This document shows positions 1 through 21,578 of a DNA stretch of 64,000 nt, piece by piece. This DNA is from Sycon ciliatum (Eukaryota > Porifera > Calcarea > Leucosolenida > Sycettidae). The position numbers were made by a program, and so were the translations under genes. Position 1 is the first letter of the stretch; every line of letters begins with the position of its first letter. The stretch spans positions 21,403,059 through 21,467,058 of the forward strand of contig NC_088644.1 in assembly GCF_964019385.1 (NCBI RefSeq), read 5' to 3'. Under the pieces are notes generated by a model. It had not been told where the DNA came from and did no database searches. It saw only the letters and a program-made list of their open reading frames with translations.

Positions 1-2184
1 AAGTCTCGCGGACGGTCTTTGTTGCCAAAATATTATGCCGTCATAGATTGTGCGGGTGCAGTCGGTGCATGTGTACGTGTACATTTGTCAATGCCTGGCA
101 CTGTCTCCGTCTTCTGTACAGAACTTTGCACAAGAGATGAAGTCAATGTCCGGAATGTTGGCCACTGCTTAGTTTCAACTCCTACACTCCACTCCGCTGG
201 TAATCCTTTGCAAAGGATGTTATTGACAATGACAAAATGTTTACTGTCCTAAGTTTGACGTCTATTCACGTCACACACCGTTCAGGTGCATCCTTTTATT
301 TTGCTGCTGGGAAGCAAAGAAATTGTACTTCTAATGCATTTTGATCACTACTACTTATACATGCGTGGGTGTTAAAAGCCTCTTCTTTTGCATGTTTGAC
401 AATCATGACTGTAATGCAGCCAGATCTAATAATGAAAATGTTGAATTCGATTTCCACTCGCCCAATGTCGTTCTTCTGCTGGGAGGTACCATGTAGCACC
501 GCTTGCAGTAAAAATACCAGTCTCTTTCTGCAGTGCTGCTCAATGAAATCCGATCGCGTAAATCAAGTTTGTACTCTACACCAGTTCCCATCGCAGTGTT
601 CGCAGTACAGGTCCAGGCTTGGCATTCACTTGCTTACTTGATCGGATTTCATGGAGCAGCACTGTAGTAGTATTCACTGCAAGGTACATGTACTTGTAGA
701 GAGAGAGAGAGCGTGCTGCACTCAACAAATGTATGTAGCTGCCTGCATAGTAGGTCAACACATCACATGATGCACACAGAGTACTAGTAACTAAACTCTT
801 GAGTTGTACAGTTCGTGTTGAGAGAAACTCAAGATGCACTAGACAAGAACTCGTGCATCAGCAGAACTTAGTCGGGTCAACACATCACACTGCTGTATAC
901 GATAACATCCGTTTCCCTGCACGTGTTGCCTTTTGCTGAGCAACACACGCACGGCATAGAAAAATGCTCCACAAAATGCCAAATGCACACAGGTACTAGG
1001 TAGGCACATACCGGTACATTGTATGTGAGTGAGGCCTTACACATGTGTGCAGTAGACTGTCGCGAGTTGTGCCACTGAACTTTTTTTTCTCACCTCAACA
1101 CACACTTGTCTGCCCAACGCATGTGGTGCACAGACAGTCTCTACTATTGATTTGAATCAGTGAGCAGTAAAACTGTATTTTACTTCTGCCTGGTTTGAAC
1201 TGTGCCTGTAGGTTGCATGTGTTACCTCCCTGCTTTGGGTTTTGCTAACAAACTTGTCATCAAAACAGTTCCCCACTTGGATCACTGGGCGCAAACATTC
1301 TACAGTGCTGGCCGGTGAAATTCACTCTCGTGAGCACAGTAGCGCCAAGTGCTGCATGGCCAAAGCACCATGACTGAGCACTGCGTGAATGGAATGCACA
1401 CTTGAACGCTGGATTCCCTTAGTCATGGGGGAGAATTGCACTGTCCAGTACTGCAGTAGTGACTAGGGAGTACAGAGATGGGTGTATCTCTTTTTCCAGG
1501 AGGAAAATTATAATTATACTTGTAGTGGAATAGTATTTGAAAGCAATCAATAGAAACTCAGCTCAAAGTCAAAGATAGATGTACAATTATGATGGTCTCT
1601 ATGCAATATGCACCTTCAGAATGGCATGTATGGGCCAGGCTATTCAAAAACGGTGCATGCGCGAACACCCTTGTCTTAAAAATCAATTGGAAAAGGAAAG
1701 CAAAACGATTGCCTATGCTTGCAGGGAGGACAGCAGCCATTATTAAAAAGAGAATACACACAACTTCAATGGTAGGTGACACATCAGTCACAACTTTGTT
1801 CTGAGAGCTAGTGGATTGAGATGGTACAGTGTGGGTGTGCGCCCGTATGTTGGTATGATGGTATCAGCCCGGCAGATAAAAGCACATTCGTCAGCATTGA
1901 CCGGGGAAAATATAAACAATTCTGAAATCGTTGGTTGGTATGCTTGAAAGTAGGTTGAAGAGACACAAAGCAACCTTGACACAAGTGCGTAAAACCACAC
2001 AAATACTTGGCAATGCAAATAAGACAATCTAATCCTGGCGCCTTGCTGGCTGTCGCTGCCGATTGGAGGCCAACCTGCACTCAGCACATCCGAATGTTTT
2101 GATGCGAATCAAACAGGGATTTCCACACTTGGTGGTTTGATGCGCTCAGCGGCTGATGATCTTGATGGTACTGTCTTGCAGAGG
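1..2184. other. No gene recognised; downstream flank of AKAP1
   Basis: No open frame here resembles a protein family I know, and the short open frames lack coding character. The stretch follows the stop codon of the minus-strand AKAP1 homologue, so part of it is probably its 3' UTR. The only structure seen is an inverted repeat at about 530-556 and 639-665, with arms containing TGCTGCTC and GAAATCCGATC, which could fold into a hairpin or be a small MITE relic. Confidence 0.5.
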
Positions 2185-5100
2185 TTAGGCAGCTTCAACC
2201 CATTTGGCACAGCCACGTTCCACCAAGCTGCGGTTGACAAAGACTTGCTCCTAGCGAGGCACACAATTGAACAGAGAGAACAAAAGCAGTCGATTGTGTG
2301 ACCACCCGGAGCAGTCACCTGCACTGCCGGGAGCCGCACGCTCCCAGTAGTACTTGCTTCACGGATATGTCAACGGAGTATGATGACAGGAAGTCCAAAC
2401 ATTCGGATATCGACCATGAGCATTTTTAAAGACAGAACGTGCAAGCTTCCTAGAGACACACTAGATATCACTGACTAGTACCGGCATACGTATCATAACA
2501 GCGAAACTTCAACCTATTCTCTGCCCAACCTATAGTAGCGAGGTATTCTTCCCACTATCATTCCAAACATATCGTACTCACTTGATTAGAAGCCCCTCTT
2601 GAATAATAGCCCCCCCTACAAGGACTGTTTGAAAAAATACAAGCCCCTCTCGAATAGAAGCCCTGACTACTATTCGCAAAGCATGGGGTGACCAGGTAGT
2701 GCCATGTATGAAGGTCAAGTGTGCAAAAAACATCTCGTGCATGTTCTGGTCGACGTGTGTGCAAACAAACTCGGGAACGAGTTGCTGTGAATATGAAAGT
2801 TTTAGAGATTCGATTGGAATACTGGAATGGAATGAAACAATAAAAGCCCCCTCAAAATTGGTATTGAAAAAATAGAAGCCCCCGGCTTCTAATCGAGTGA
2901 GTACGGTAACTACATAAGAAGGCGAGGGTTCAGAAGAATCTGAAACCAGACACAGGTAGGAATACATAGCACGGAAACAGCCTGCTATACATGTACGTGG
3001 ACGAATGCGAGAATTAATCACCAACCTCCTGCTTATCCAGTTTGAGATACATCTCAACACAGATAGGTGTGTCGTTGGCGCTGTCGAGGTGTCCATTGCT
3101 GCTTGATGTGGTAAGCTGGCGGCACTGGATCTCCTTCACCATAATGCCTTCTGTCAAGAGTTGAAAGACCTGTGTGGGCAGCTTGTCCCAGGCATTGCCA
3201 TCACCTTTCAGCAAGGCAAGAAAGAAAGCAGGGTAAACAAAGTTAAACTGTGCAGCTTGCAGCTGGAACTCACGCACAAGAATACAGGTTAATTGGTCCG
3301 ATCCAGAACATGATTGAAATAGAACAGGGGTGGTGTTTGCTTGGCGTGCACTGGCTCTGATGTGTACAGAACACGTTCTGTTCTGTACACTTATGCTCAG
3401 CCGGGGCTGGGGCAGCCAGAGACGGTTGCAAACAGCGAGTGGTAAAGTGCCGTATTTTACTACTCCCTGGTTGCCCAACCCAATGAAAACCACGTCACGA
3501 CATTACAGCACCATTTCTCGCCCACAACACAAACATGCAGTTCGAGATGCTCACACCGTCACACAGAGCTGCTGTGATATGCAGCGTGAACACAGATTAC
3601 ACACACTCTGAACTGGCCAGTACAGTCTGCTTGTGCACTCTGAACTGGCCAGTACAGTGACAGTGTACAGTGAACAGTGAATTTTACTTTGTTGATTTCG
3701 AATTATCAGCAGGAATCCCACACATTCTCTATGAAAGCGGATTCCGTGGGACTTCTAATAAGCCGTACTTGTCCAGTTCGAGGTTCGAATTATCAGACAC
3801 AGTTACTGTTAAGTCTAAAAAATTCGGCGCTCTTAAAATTCAGCCTCCGAGGGCGAAAACACATTTCGGCCGCATTAAATGTTCAGCCTGTACTGCTGTT
3901 GCCGGTATACGCTGTCACGCTGAAACTTGCAAACCAAATTTCAGCCGCGGCATATTTTAGGCCTAGACGGCCCAGGCCGATAAAAGCCAAATATAAACAC
4001 CGGTATGCACCGAATATTAATTTTGTTGATTTACAGTATGCGGGGATCGCATTGGCTGGATCTCTAAAGTGGCACAAAAGTCAAACTATTTAACGAGGTA
4101 AACCTCCATCGAAAACATCAGAAACGTTAACTAAAACTTTTCCTTCTCTCCTATATTCTAGAGCTATAAGAGATGAGTGTGTGATGACATTGTTGGATCC
4201 GCAAAGTGAGAACTGCTAATTGCTAAATTCGAGACTCGTTAAACTTTCAACTCTTACAGTAACTAAGCCAAATTCGTATTATCAGAATTCCACCTGTATA
4301 CAACTGTCAACTCGAACTGTCCCAAATCCATCTTGTGGAAATGTGGTGCCCAAAGCTGGCAGCCATCTAAAACAAGTCCCATTGCAGCTACACTCATACT
4401 TTGCTTATCCGGGCGGTCCGGGACCGGGCACTGCCCGTAACTCCGAATCACATACATTTTGATGGGGAAAGGCCAGAAATATGGCATATGACGTCACTAT
4501 TTCCACGAAAAGTGACAAAAGACTGAAAAGAGTAGTAATATTTCCACTAAAACTCACCCAAAGGGTGCCCCGTAGGCCGAAGTGCTCGTAACTTCGGGTT
4601 CCGGATAACCGAGGTATGAGTGTACTAGTACCAAGAGTACATAACCAAGAGTGTGCAACTCCTATCACGAGCTGCGATGGGTTCACCCACGGCGGAATTT
4701 TTTTATTGCGTCATTCTTTGGCTGAAGTATGATCAAGTGCGTATGCTTTCCCACGCATTTTTAGTAGATACGGTGAGAGTTCACCAGGTTCAGGACACAT
4801 CGATCTATAGTCCGTTGTTCTGCTTCGACTACCGTAGCTGTGATGTACAAATTCTTTGTACTTTGATCTCTGGCTACGCATGATGGCATCAGCGAGCCAA
4901 ACAGCCGCCAAAGACTGATGTCATAAAAAATTTCCGCCGTGGGCTGGGGGATCGTCGAGTTGCACACTCTTGGTTATGTACTCTTGCTAGTACTCACAAC
5001 CAAACACAGAGCGAAAGTCAATCTTACCAAAGCGAGGTCGCACATGGGCTAGCTGACACTTCACGGCCTGGAAAGGCACAGCACAGAACTCATGCCTGAG

Positions 5101-7905
5101 AAGAAACAGGAGAAAAAAACAATTTAATAATTAAAATATTGATAGGCACACATAACCATAAACTGGAAACAGCAAACATCTGCACACTAGAACATTGCAG
5201 AAATAAGCCGTACCAAGTCTCCAAACCTAGTTACAATCCGCGACAAGCTCAATTTGATAGCGGTCTATCAATGGCTAACATCACGCTGACCCAGAATCCA
5301 AAAGGACTTTGCTCCCTGCTAGTGGAAACTCCATTTTTTAGGGTGTGCTTCCCTGCTAAAATGCCCTTTTGATGACATTACTCGAACAGTACATACACAA
5401 GCTTGTGCAATAGAAACAAACAACTCAGTTCCTGGTACCCCAATACATTATGCCTGTTTCTTCTAAAAAAAAGCAATTTGGTCTTTGAGAAAATGGCATG
5501 TTTAATACTTTGATAAGGAGATATTCTCCTTCTTTCTCATGCCTATACCGTGGCAATGATTCTGTGTAGAAGTGCTGGCCTAGTGACATCATAAAAAGGC
5601 ATTTAGCAGGGGCTGCACACGCTAAAAATGCAGGTGCCACTAAGCAGGAGCAACATTCTTTTGGATTCTGGCTCAGGGTGCTTTCGACCATTGATGAATC
5701 GATCCAAATGGACGTGGACATTGAAAACTGGGCACGCACAATATTAGTTTAAGGGGAAGTTAAGGCTAAAATCAAAATTTCACCAGTTGTAGTCTTCGGG
5801 GTGCTGAGTCGATGGTCTTGGTCTGAGGAAGCTGAGACGTTCCCTTCCTACTTTAATCCCAATCGAACTCGCACACTTCCACCGAAACTGGGTGACTGCG
5901 CCCTACTAGATGGGGATGTGTATGCAAAATGTCACTAAAAGCGCCATTTCGTTCTTATAAAAGCACGTATGATCGCGATTGGCCCATATGTAGTAGTCTT
6001 TTGGATGCTGAGTCGACTGGTTTTGCTCCGAGAAAGCTGCGATGCGGCGTTCCTCCTTTATTCCCAATCGAACATGGTTGAACAAGCGGGCACGTGCTCC
6101 TGCGTACCCAAGTCACCTGGTCACCACGCCAGCAAGCGACAACTTTCACACCAAGGTTCAACTCGAGTGACAGGAGTGCACCCAAAAAAGGTCAAAACAG
6201 GCTGTAAGTTGTACCCTGCAGGCGCTAGGCTGGCCCGGTGACCAGGTGACTGGTGTACGCAGGAGCACGTGACCGCTTCTTCAACCATGTTCGATTGGGA
6301 ATAAAGGAGGAAAGCTGCATCGCAGCTTTCTCGGACCAAAACCAGTCAACTCAGCGTCCAAAAGACTACAACATATGGGCCGATCGCGGTCATCCGTGCT
6401 TTTATAAGAACGAAATGGCGCTTTTTGTGAAATTTTGCATACAAATCCCCATCTAGTAGGGCGCAGTCACCCAGTTTCGGTGAAAGTGCGCGAGTTCGAT
6501 TGGGATTCAAGTAGGAAGGGAGCGTCTCAGCTTCCTCGAACAAGACCATTCGACTCAGCACCCCGAAGACTACAATTGGTGAAATTTTGATTTTAGCCTT
6601 AACTTCCCCTTTAACTTAACTGAGTTTAACTCTGTCCATGCAATACTAAACAACGTACCTCAGTGGCCGTACAACAGCTTTGGAGACCAAGATCTCTGCA
6701 CCAAAGTCAACCAGTTCCACCTTCCACATTTGTTGCTCGTCCTCGCCGACAATTACGCCTCTCGCCCATTCGGCCTTGACAGGAACAGCGCAGTAGGACC
6801 CAACAGTCAAGTCCTCATAATCAGCTCGGCTTCTCACAGCCTGATTGTAGAAGGCAGTCATGAACTGAGACAGTTCGTTCAAGCGGCGAATCGAACCGTC
6901 CTTGGACAGGTGGACGCAGAACAGGCTCGGACTGTCCAGGTGCACAATAGCAACATCGGTCAGGCCACGCTCCGCTGTGCTTGGCCACTGTGCATATCCT
7001 GGGTGAGGGCATCGGTCACGCACATACTCTTCTTTGTCATTCCGGAGTGTGATTTGGATCTCGGCGATCGAAGGGAACCGCTCCCCGATCTGCTCCATGA
7101 CTTCCTGAACGGCCGCATGACGACCGGAAACGGTACATATCTGAGCATCATTCTGTCCGTGCTTACCCTGGCGACCCATATCAACCGATGCACCCATCTG
7201 CTGCAACTGCTTGATGTTGCGTCCATTCCTGCCGATGAAGCGCCCAAGCAAGGCGGCATCCACCAACAATTGAGTGCGAACGGTCGAGTCTTCGGTTAAC
7301 GGTGTTGTCCGCTCGTAGCGGAATACACCAGGTAGATACTTGGTGTGAAGAGGTGATGTTGTTAGGCCGGACGTGCTAGTACAACGAGGGGAAGTCATGC
7401 TGGATGATGGAGATTCTGCAGTGGGCATGGCGGCGGTAGCTACAGCTGATCCACAGTTGTCTTCTAGTTCTGGCATTGCATCAGTTGTAGAGTCTGCAGC
7501 TGCAGCACTGGCTACTGTTTTTGTAGGTGCTGGAGTAGGCTCTTGGGCATAGTGTACGCTTGGTGAGCTGCCAGTATCACGTATCGTGGGTACATTACCG
7601 ACATGAGCAGCACCTGCACCGCTAGTATCCCGTGATGAAACAGGCTCTTCGTCCTCAGATGCCGGTGGTTCAGCAGATGCAACCTGAACATCGGGAATAG
7701 GCTTGGGAGCATCGGTGTTGCCAGTTTGCTCACCACTACTGTCGGCCGCAACTTTTCTCCGCACTGCACTGCGCTGTGCAGGTCTCCTGGCACGGCTTGG
7801 TCTACTTTTGCTACTTGTTGAGTTGCTGCTATACAGCCAATAGAACAGTCCAACAACGCCAACTGCACTAATGGCAGCGGCTACTACTACAGCACGTTGC
7901 TCCAT
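2185..7905 (-). CDS. AKAP1: A-kinase anchor protein 1 homologue (KH-Tudor mitochondrial scaffold)
   Basis: Four coding exons on the minus strand: 7905-6659, 5095-5028, 3204-3026 and 2250-2185, giving 1560 nt and 519 aa. The ATG at 7905 is preferred because it puts a hydrophobic segment (residues about 5-25) followed by an Arg/Lys-rich stretch at the N-terminus, as expected for an outer mitochondrial membrane anchor; an open frame continues upstream. A Ser/Thr/Glu-rich linker leads to one KH domain (about 205-285) with the GxxG loop GRNG at 225-228. A Tudor domain starts near residue 320 and is finished by the small exons, which carry VPFQAVKCQLA and end VNRSLVERGCAKWVEAA, close to the vertebrate AKAP1 C-terminus. 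AKAP1 proteins tether PKA and bind mRNAs at mitochondria. Vertebrate AKAP1 is about 900 aa, so this one is compact; I cannot point to the PKA-binding helix. The last donor (GAG before gttggt) is weak. TDRKH was the alternative but has two KH domains. Confidence 0.88.
2571..2908. mobile_element. TACCGTA-ended MITE in the last AKAP1 intron
   Basis: The left end reads GTACTCACTTGATTAGAAGC and the right end is its near reverse complement, running into GAGTGAGTACGGTA. Phrases like AGAAGCCCC recur inside. It belongs by ends and style to the TACCGTA group seen at 10894, 17515, 34714, 36633 and elsewhere. No coding capacity was seen. Confidence 0.65.
4391..4622. mobile_element. TA-flanked MITE
   Basis: The 232 bp segment starts CACTCATACTTTGCTTATCC and ends GGATAACCGAGGTATGAGTG, imperfect inverted termini, with TA on both outer sides. 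This fits a non-autonomous Tc1/mariner-type element. It lies in AKAP1 intron 2, almost touching the next element. Confidence 0.65.
4632..4986. mobile_element. MITE of the CAAGAGTAC family with 7 bp target duplication
   Basis: The 355 bp element has long inverted termini beginning CAAGAGTACATAACCAAGAG, flanked by direct repeats CTAGTAC at 4625-4631 and 4987-4993. A 7 bp duplication suggests a hAT-like or similar origin, but no transposase is present. Related copies or fragments lie near 9665-10003, 20740-20990, 41385-41550 and 55845-56040. Confidence 0.7.
5245..5715. repeat. Inverted repeat (fold-back relic) in AKAP1 intron 1
   Basis: The arm near 5260-5370 (CCAGAATCCAAAAGGA, then CTGCTAAAATGCC) is matched as a diverged reverse complement near 5577-5700. 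It sits directly beside the larger fold-back element at 5753-6609. It is probably an older palindromic MITE. No target duplication could be fixed. Confidence 0.55.
5753..6609. mobile_element. 857 bp fold-back element with TTTAA duplication
   Basis: Nearly the whole element is a palindrome. The left end GGGGAAGTTAAGGCTAAAAT and following sequence reappear as the reverse complement up to position 6609, with arms of roughly 370 bp and a short, also partly symmetric centre near 6120-6240. TTTAA lies immediately outside both ends (5748-5752 and 6610-6614). A TTAA-containing target duplication suggests piggyBac-like mobilisation, though the ends lack a recognised piggyBac terminus. It is inserted in AKAP1 intron 1 and has no transposase. 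Confidence 0.8.
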
Positions 7906-8645
7906 GCTCTGAAGTACGAGTACTGCTGCAGCATTCACTTGCCAAATCCTGATGAAGGAGAATGCTTGAGAAGAGCTATCAAAGCACCTGTCCAAGTATT
8001 GCCAGCTCAGCCACCAGCTCTCCCAATTTTATCGCCAATCTATGACTGATAAATGGGAAACTTGCCAATACCAGCACACTAACAAACACTACAATTGTAA
8101 GACATTTGACCGGCACCTGGAAAGTTAGTTATGGTATTTGTTAGTTCTGGTGACCAGGCAGGTGACAGCAAGCGTTTGTTTGTGCTTTTTTGAACTCATT
8201 TTTTTTTATTCTTTCAAAGAGCAGCGCACGTGCTTGGGAACGATTGGTTTCCATGGAATCCGACAAGCGCCGCACGGTGACCATGTGACGAGTGGTCAAA
8301 AGGTCGAGATCTCTTTTTCAGTTTTTGCGCTGGCGTAGCGTGAGTTCATGACCCACTGCACCGCGGCGTACCGGTGCACCATACACAAGTACAGTGCCGT
8401 ACCAGGCCTGGTAGTGGTAGATCTACCGCGTACCGGTACCTGAGTGAGGCTGGGCCAGGAGAATCTACTGACTGACTGTCTAGTCTGTAGTGTAGACTCT
8501 ACTGAGTTATTGAATTTTTTGTTTTTCGAACTATTAGTATTACTTTGTTGACATTTTCAGGTCTGACCGACGAGGCCAAGTTAGTTTCTTACCATTGGGA
8601 GTTTGGCTGTTCGTCCTACTGCTCTGTTCTGTTGTTCGTGATGTG
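7906..8645. promoter_or_regulatory. Shared divergent promoter region, AKAP1 / WDFY2
   Basis: The start codons of AKAP1 (minus, 7905) and the WDFY gene (plus, 8646) face away from each other across 740 bp, so this stretch must hold both promoters and 5' UTRs. I see no clear TATA box or other element to single out. Non-coding first exons cannot be excluded. Confidence 0.5.
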
Positions 8646-18893
<10,248 letters not shown>

Positions 18894-21578
18894 TCCTTGT
18901 CTGTCCATACGCATTTGCCAGGCAGTGTTCATATAACTTCACAGATATTTCATTACCAAAACGCGCTTGCATATTGATATTGAGGCCACACTCCTGCTAT
19001 GATCTCTAAAAAGTTGTCTGTAATGAGTTTTGCCATTGACCCTTCCCTGCATCATGTTCTCCTTACTGATTTTACAAAACGTTTCTGTTTCTGCATGGTG
19101 GCATTGAAGCTGGCCCATGAAATTATTCTCATATTCCTCTGTCATGTTGCTGATCGGGGTGTCAGCAATATCTGCTCTGTAGTCTCTCTCGGAATACTAG
19201 CTCATGCATAAAACGACTTCTCCATTGGCAGAAGGACGAGTTGCCTTCATATTTTTTCAATTTATCATTTTGAATTTGCCCGAAATTGTAGCCTGCTTGG
19301 GTTATGTGACATTGTTGTTCTTGTCTAGTTTGTATTGGCTTTTTGCCATTTTTTATCACGTTCTTCTTACTCTTACATTTACTGTCATTGGTATTTAACC
19401 GACAGCGTGTTGTCTTTTCTATCGTTTTGTCACTACGCACACAGCAACCATTGAAATCGGATTGATTTGGCTGTACATGACTTTGTTCTTACTCTCTTCT
19501 TTTTTTTTGAACTGGATATACTTGTACAAAATTGTTACCCTTGTTGGTCCACTGAATGTGATCTGCAGTCTTTTGCTTGAGAACTGGCAGAGCCTTCTCA
19601 TAGTGTTTATGCTGCACTTCTACATGTATTTGTAGTCAACGTCACAGAAGTTGCAGCACATGTGTGCAAACACACTACTACGCAATATAGTAGTTACAGA
19701 GCCCTCTTATTATAATAAACTTGCACGTAAAAATTGAGGACTAATTGTTGTGTATTTTCCTCGGTCAAGCATATTATTAATGTGCTTGACCGAGGCTAGG
19801 AACCATGCAAGTGTCCACGCGTACATGTGTTGCAAGCAGGGAGTAGCGATAGTATTACTCTAGTAGTTTTACTAGCACCGGTAGTACTTCCTGGTTGCAA
19901 GCTTTGCTTTGAGTGTGAAGCACTCTCACAAGTCCGGGGCACATTAAATTTTGTTGTGTGCTGATCATACGGGGTTATTTGATTCATTTAGACTTTATTT
20001 GAAGAATTCTCCAAACGTAAATTATATGCATGCAGTTCTTCTCATCCTGCACCCACACTGGGCAGTCAGTGCCACACGACAGTGGTTTGGCCTTGGGTGT
20101 ATGACTGTCCCTCGAGGAAATTGCGATTCCACGTATGCAACAAATTTTGCGATTTTGGTCCAAACCCGCAATTTTCTGTAATATTCGCGATTTCCCGCGT
20201 TTTTTTTGTTGTTTTCTGCACTTTTTTCTACACGTATTGGTTGGGAGTCAGGCCGCTACACTTTCTGCACTTTTTACGCAGTGCTTTCCATAAATCCATA
20301 ATCACGTAGGCTATTTGACTTGTATGTTCGCAACAAATTTCGTGATTTGGTCCAAATCCGCAATTTTCTGCAAAGAATTCCGCGGGTTCCTGGCAAGTAA
20401 CAGAGTTCCACACTTTTCGCCGCATTTTTTGTTGTTGTTTTCTGACGCAGTTTCTTGCGTAAGTTTTCGAGAATTTTTCCTCAAATTCCCGCAGGGACTA
20501 GCAAGAGTACAAAACCGGGGGGGGGGGGTTGTACTCTTGGTACTAGGTATGACATGATCCTTTAGAGTTTAGTATGACCATCATACCAAGAGTAGATCTA
20601 CTCTAGTCTTGATAATACCGATGATGATGAAACAGTGCATGAATGTGGGCGGCCCAACAACCTTTTGCATCATGTGAGAAGTATCCACATGACGAAGAGA
20701 ACATAAACCTTTTGGTGTACTCTTGATATGACCAAGGGGCAAGAAGTTAGAATACATGAAACTCAGAGTGTTGAGCTTCTGACCTTTTCTGCATGGGCGA
20801 CATTCCTGGATTACACCACACATGTAGTTGGTCTAGAAAAGCAATGGGAAGTGGTGTAGCGGCAATCGTGCAGCAGGACACCAGCTTGATTCCTGCTTGT
20901 ACGCACAATATCACTAAAATGATGTAATCCAGAAATTTGGACATGGCGGCAACCAATCGACCTGCACATTCTTGGTTTCATGTACTCTTGCTATAACCAT
21001 GATGACATCCACCGTAAAGTCTGCTGTCACAAGTTCACTCCAGAATTGTGCCAGTGAGCAGAACATCTACCGGTAGCTATGATGCGCGTGTCTTTCCAGT
21101 GAGATGTCACATTATCAGACTCGAAACGTAGAGCTGCCAAAGCAAAGATCATACAAGTCACGAAGGTGACGTTACAATCCACTAATGCACAAATGAGGCA
21201 GGTATGTGTATAGACGTTCAAGGCGTAGCAACAACAGAACAAACAGCAAGAAAGAAGTTTCAAGACAAGTTATTAAATTTTGTTGAAAAAAAAAGACGAA
21301 AACTTGCAACATGCCAGTATGTAGTTGGCAAGGAAATCATACTACTGGTATGAGCAAGCACATGAAAAGAACGGAGCAAGACGCCTGACAGATTCAAAAA
21401 TGGTGAATTTCATGAGTTCTTGGTGTATCAACACTAAGTTTAATGCGGATCTGTACTATCAATGTGGGCAATGAGTTTTCAGCTTTCAATATGAACATTC
21501 TAACATGAAAAAAATATTTTGATGAAAAGTAAGCATGCTTTGACTTCTTTGCATCTGTTACTAGTGACATGCTGTAGA
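18894..21578. other. Convergent intergenic region, WDFY to DDX46
   Basis: No protein-coding gene is recognised here. A candidate AATAAA poly(A) signal for the WDFY mRNA lies at 19714-19719. Around 20118-20170 and 20310-20390 there are two diverged direct copies of a segment containing GCAACAAATTT and CCGCAATTTTCTG. A poly-G run lies at about 20518-20528. The stretch 20740-20990 resembles 55845-56045 (shared GATTCCTGCTTGTACGCAC or close) and carries CAAGAGTAC-family ends. The DDX46 3' UTR should occupy the right part. Confidence 0.5.
19714..19719 (+). terminator. Candidate poly(A) signal AATAAA
   Basis: A canonical hexamer about 820 nt after the WDFY stop codon, in AT-rich sequence. Position and strand fit, but nothing else confirms use. 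Confidence 0.3.

Noticed and set aside
3014..3025. In-frame TAA at 3014-3016 as the AKAP1 stop
   Set aside because: It would lose the conserved C-terminal strand; a downstream exon at 2250-2185 continues the family sequence in phase and has its own stop. Kept as an alternative for cDNA testing.
3330..4093. Overlapping plus-strand open frames at 3330-4093
   Set aside because: They lie in AKAP1 introns on the opposite strand, with no recognisable protein.
2185..7905. TDRKH as identity of the KH-Tudor gene
   Set aside because: TDRKH has two KH domains close to the membrane anchor; here there is one KH after a long linker, and the C-terminus VNRSLVERG...WV fits AKAP1.
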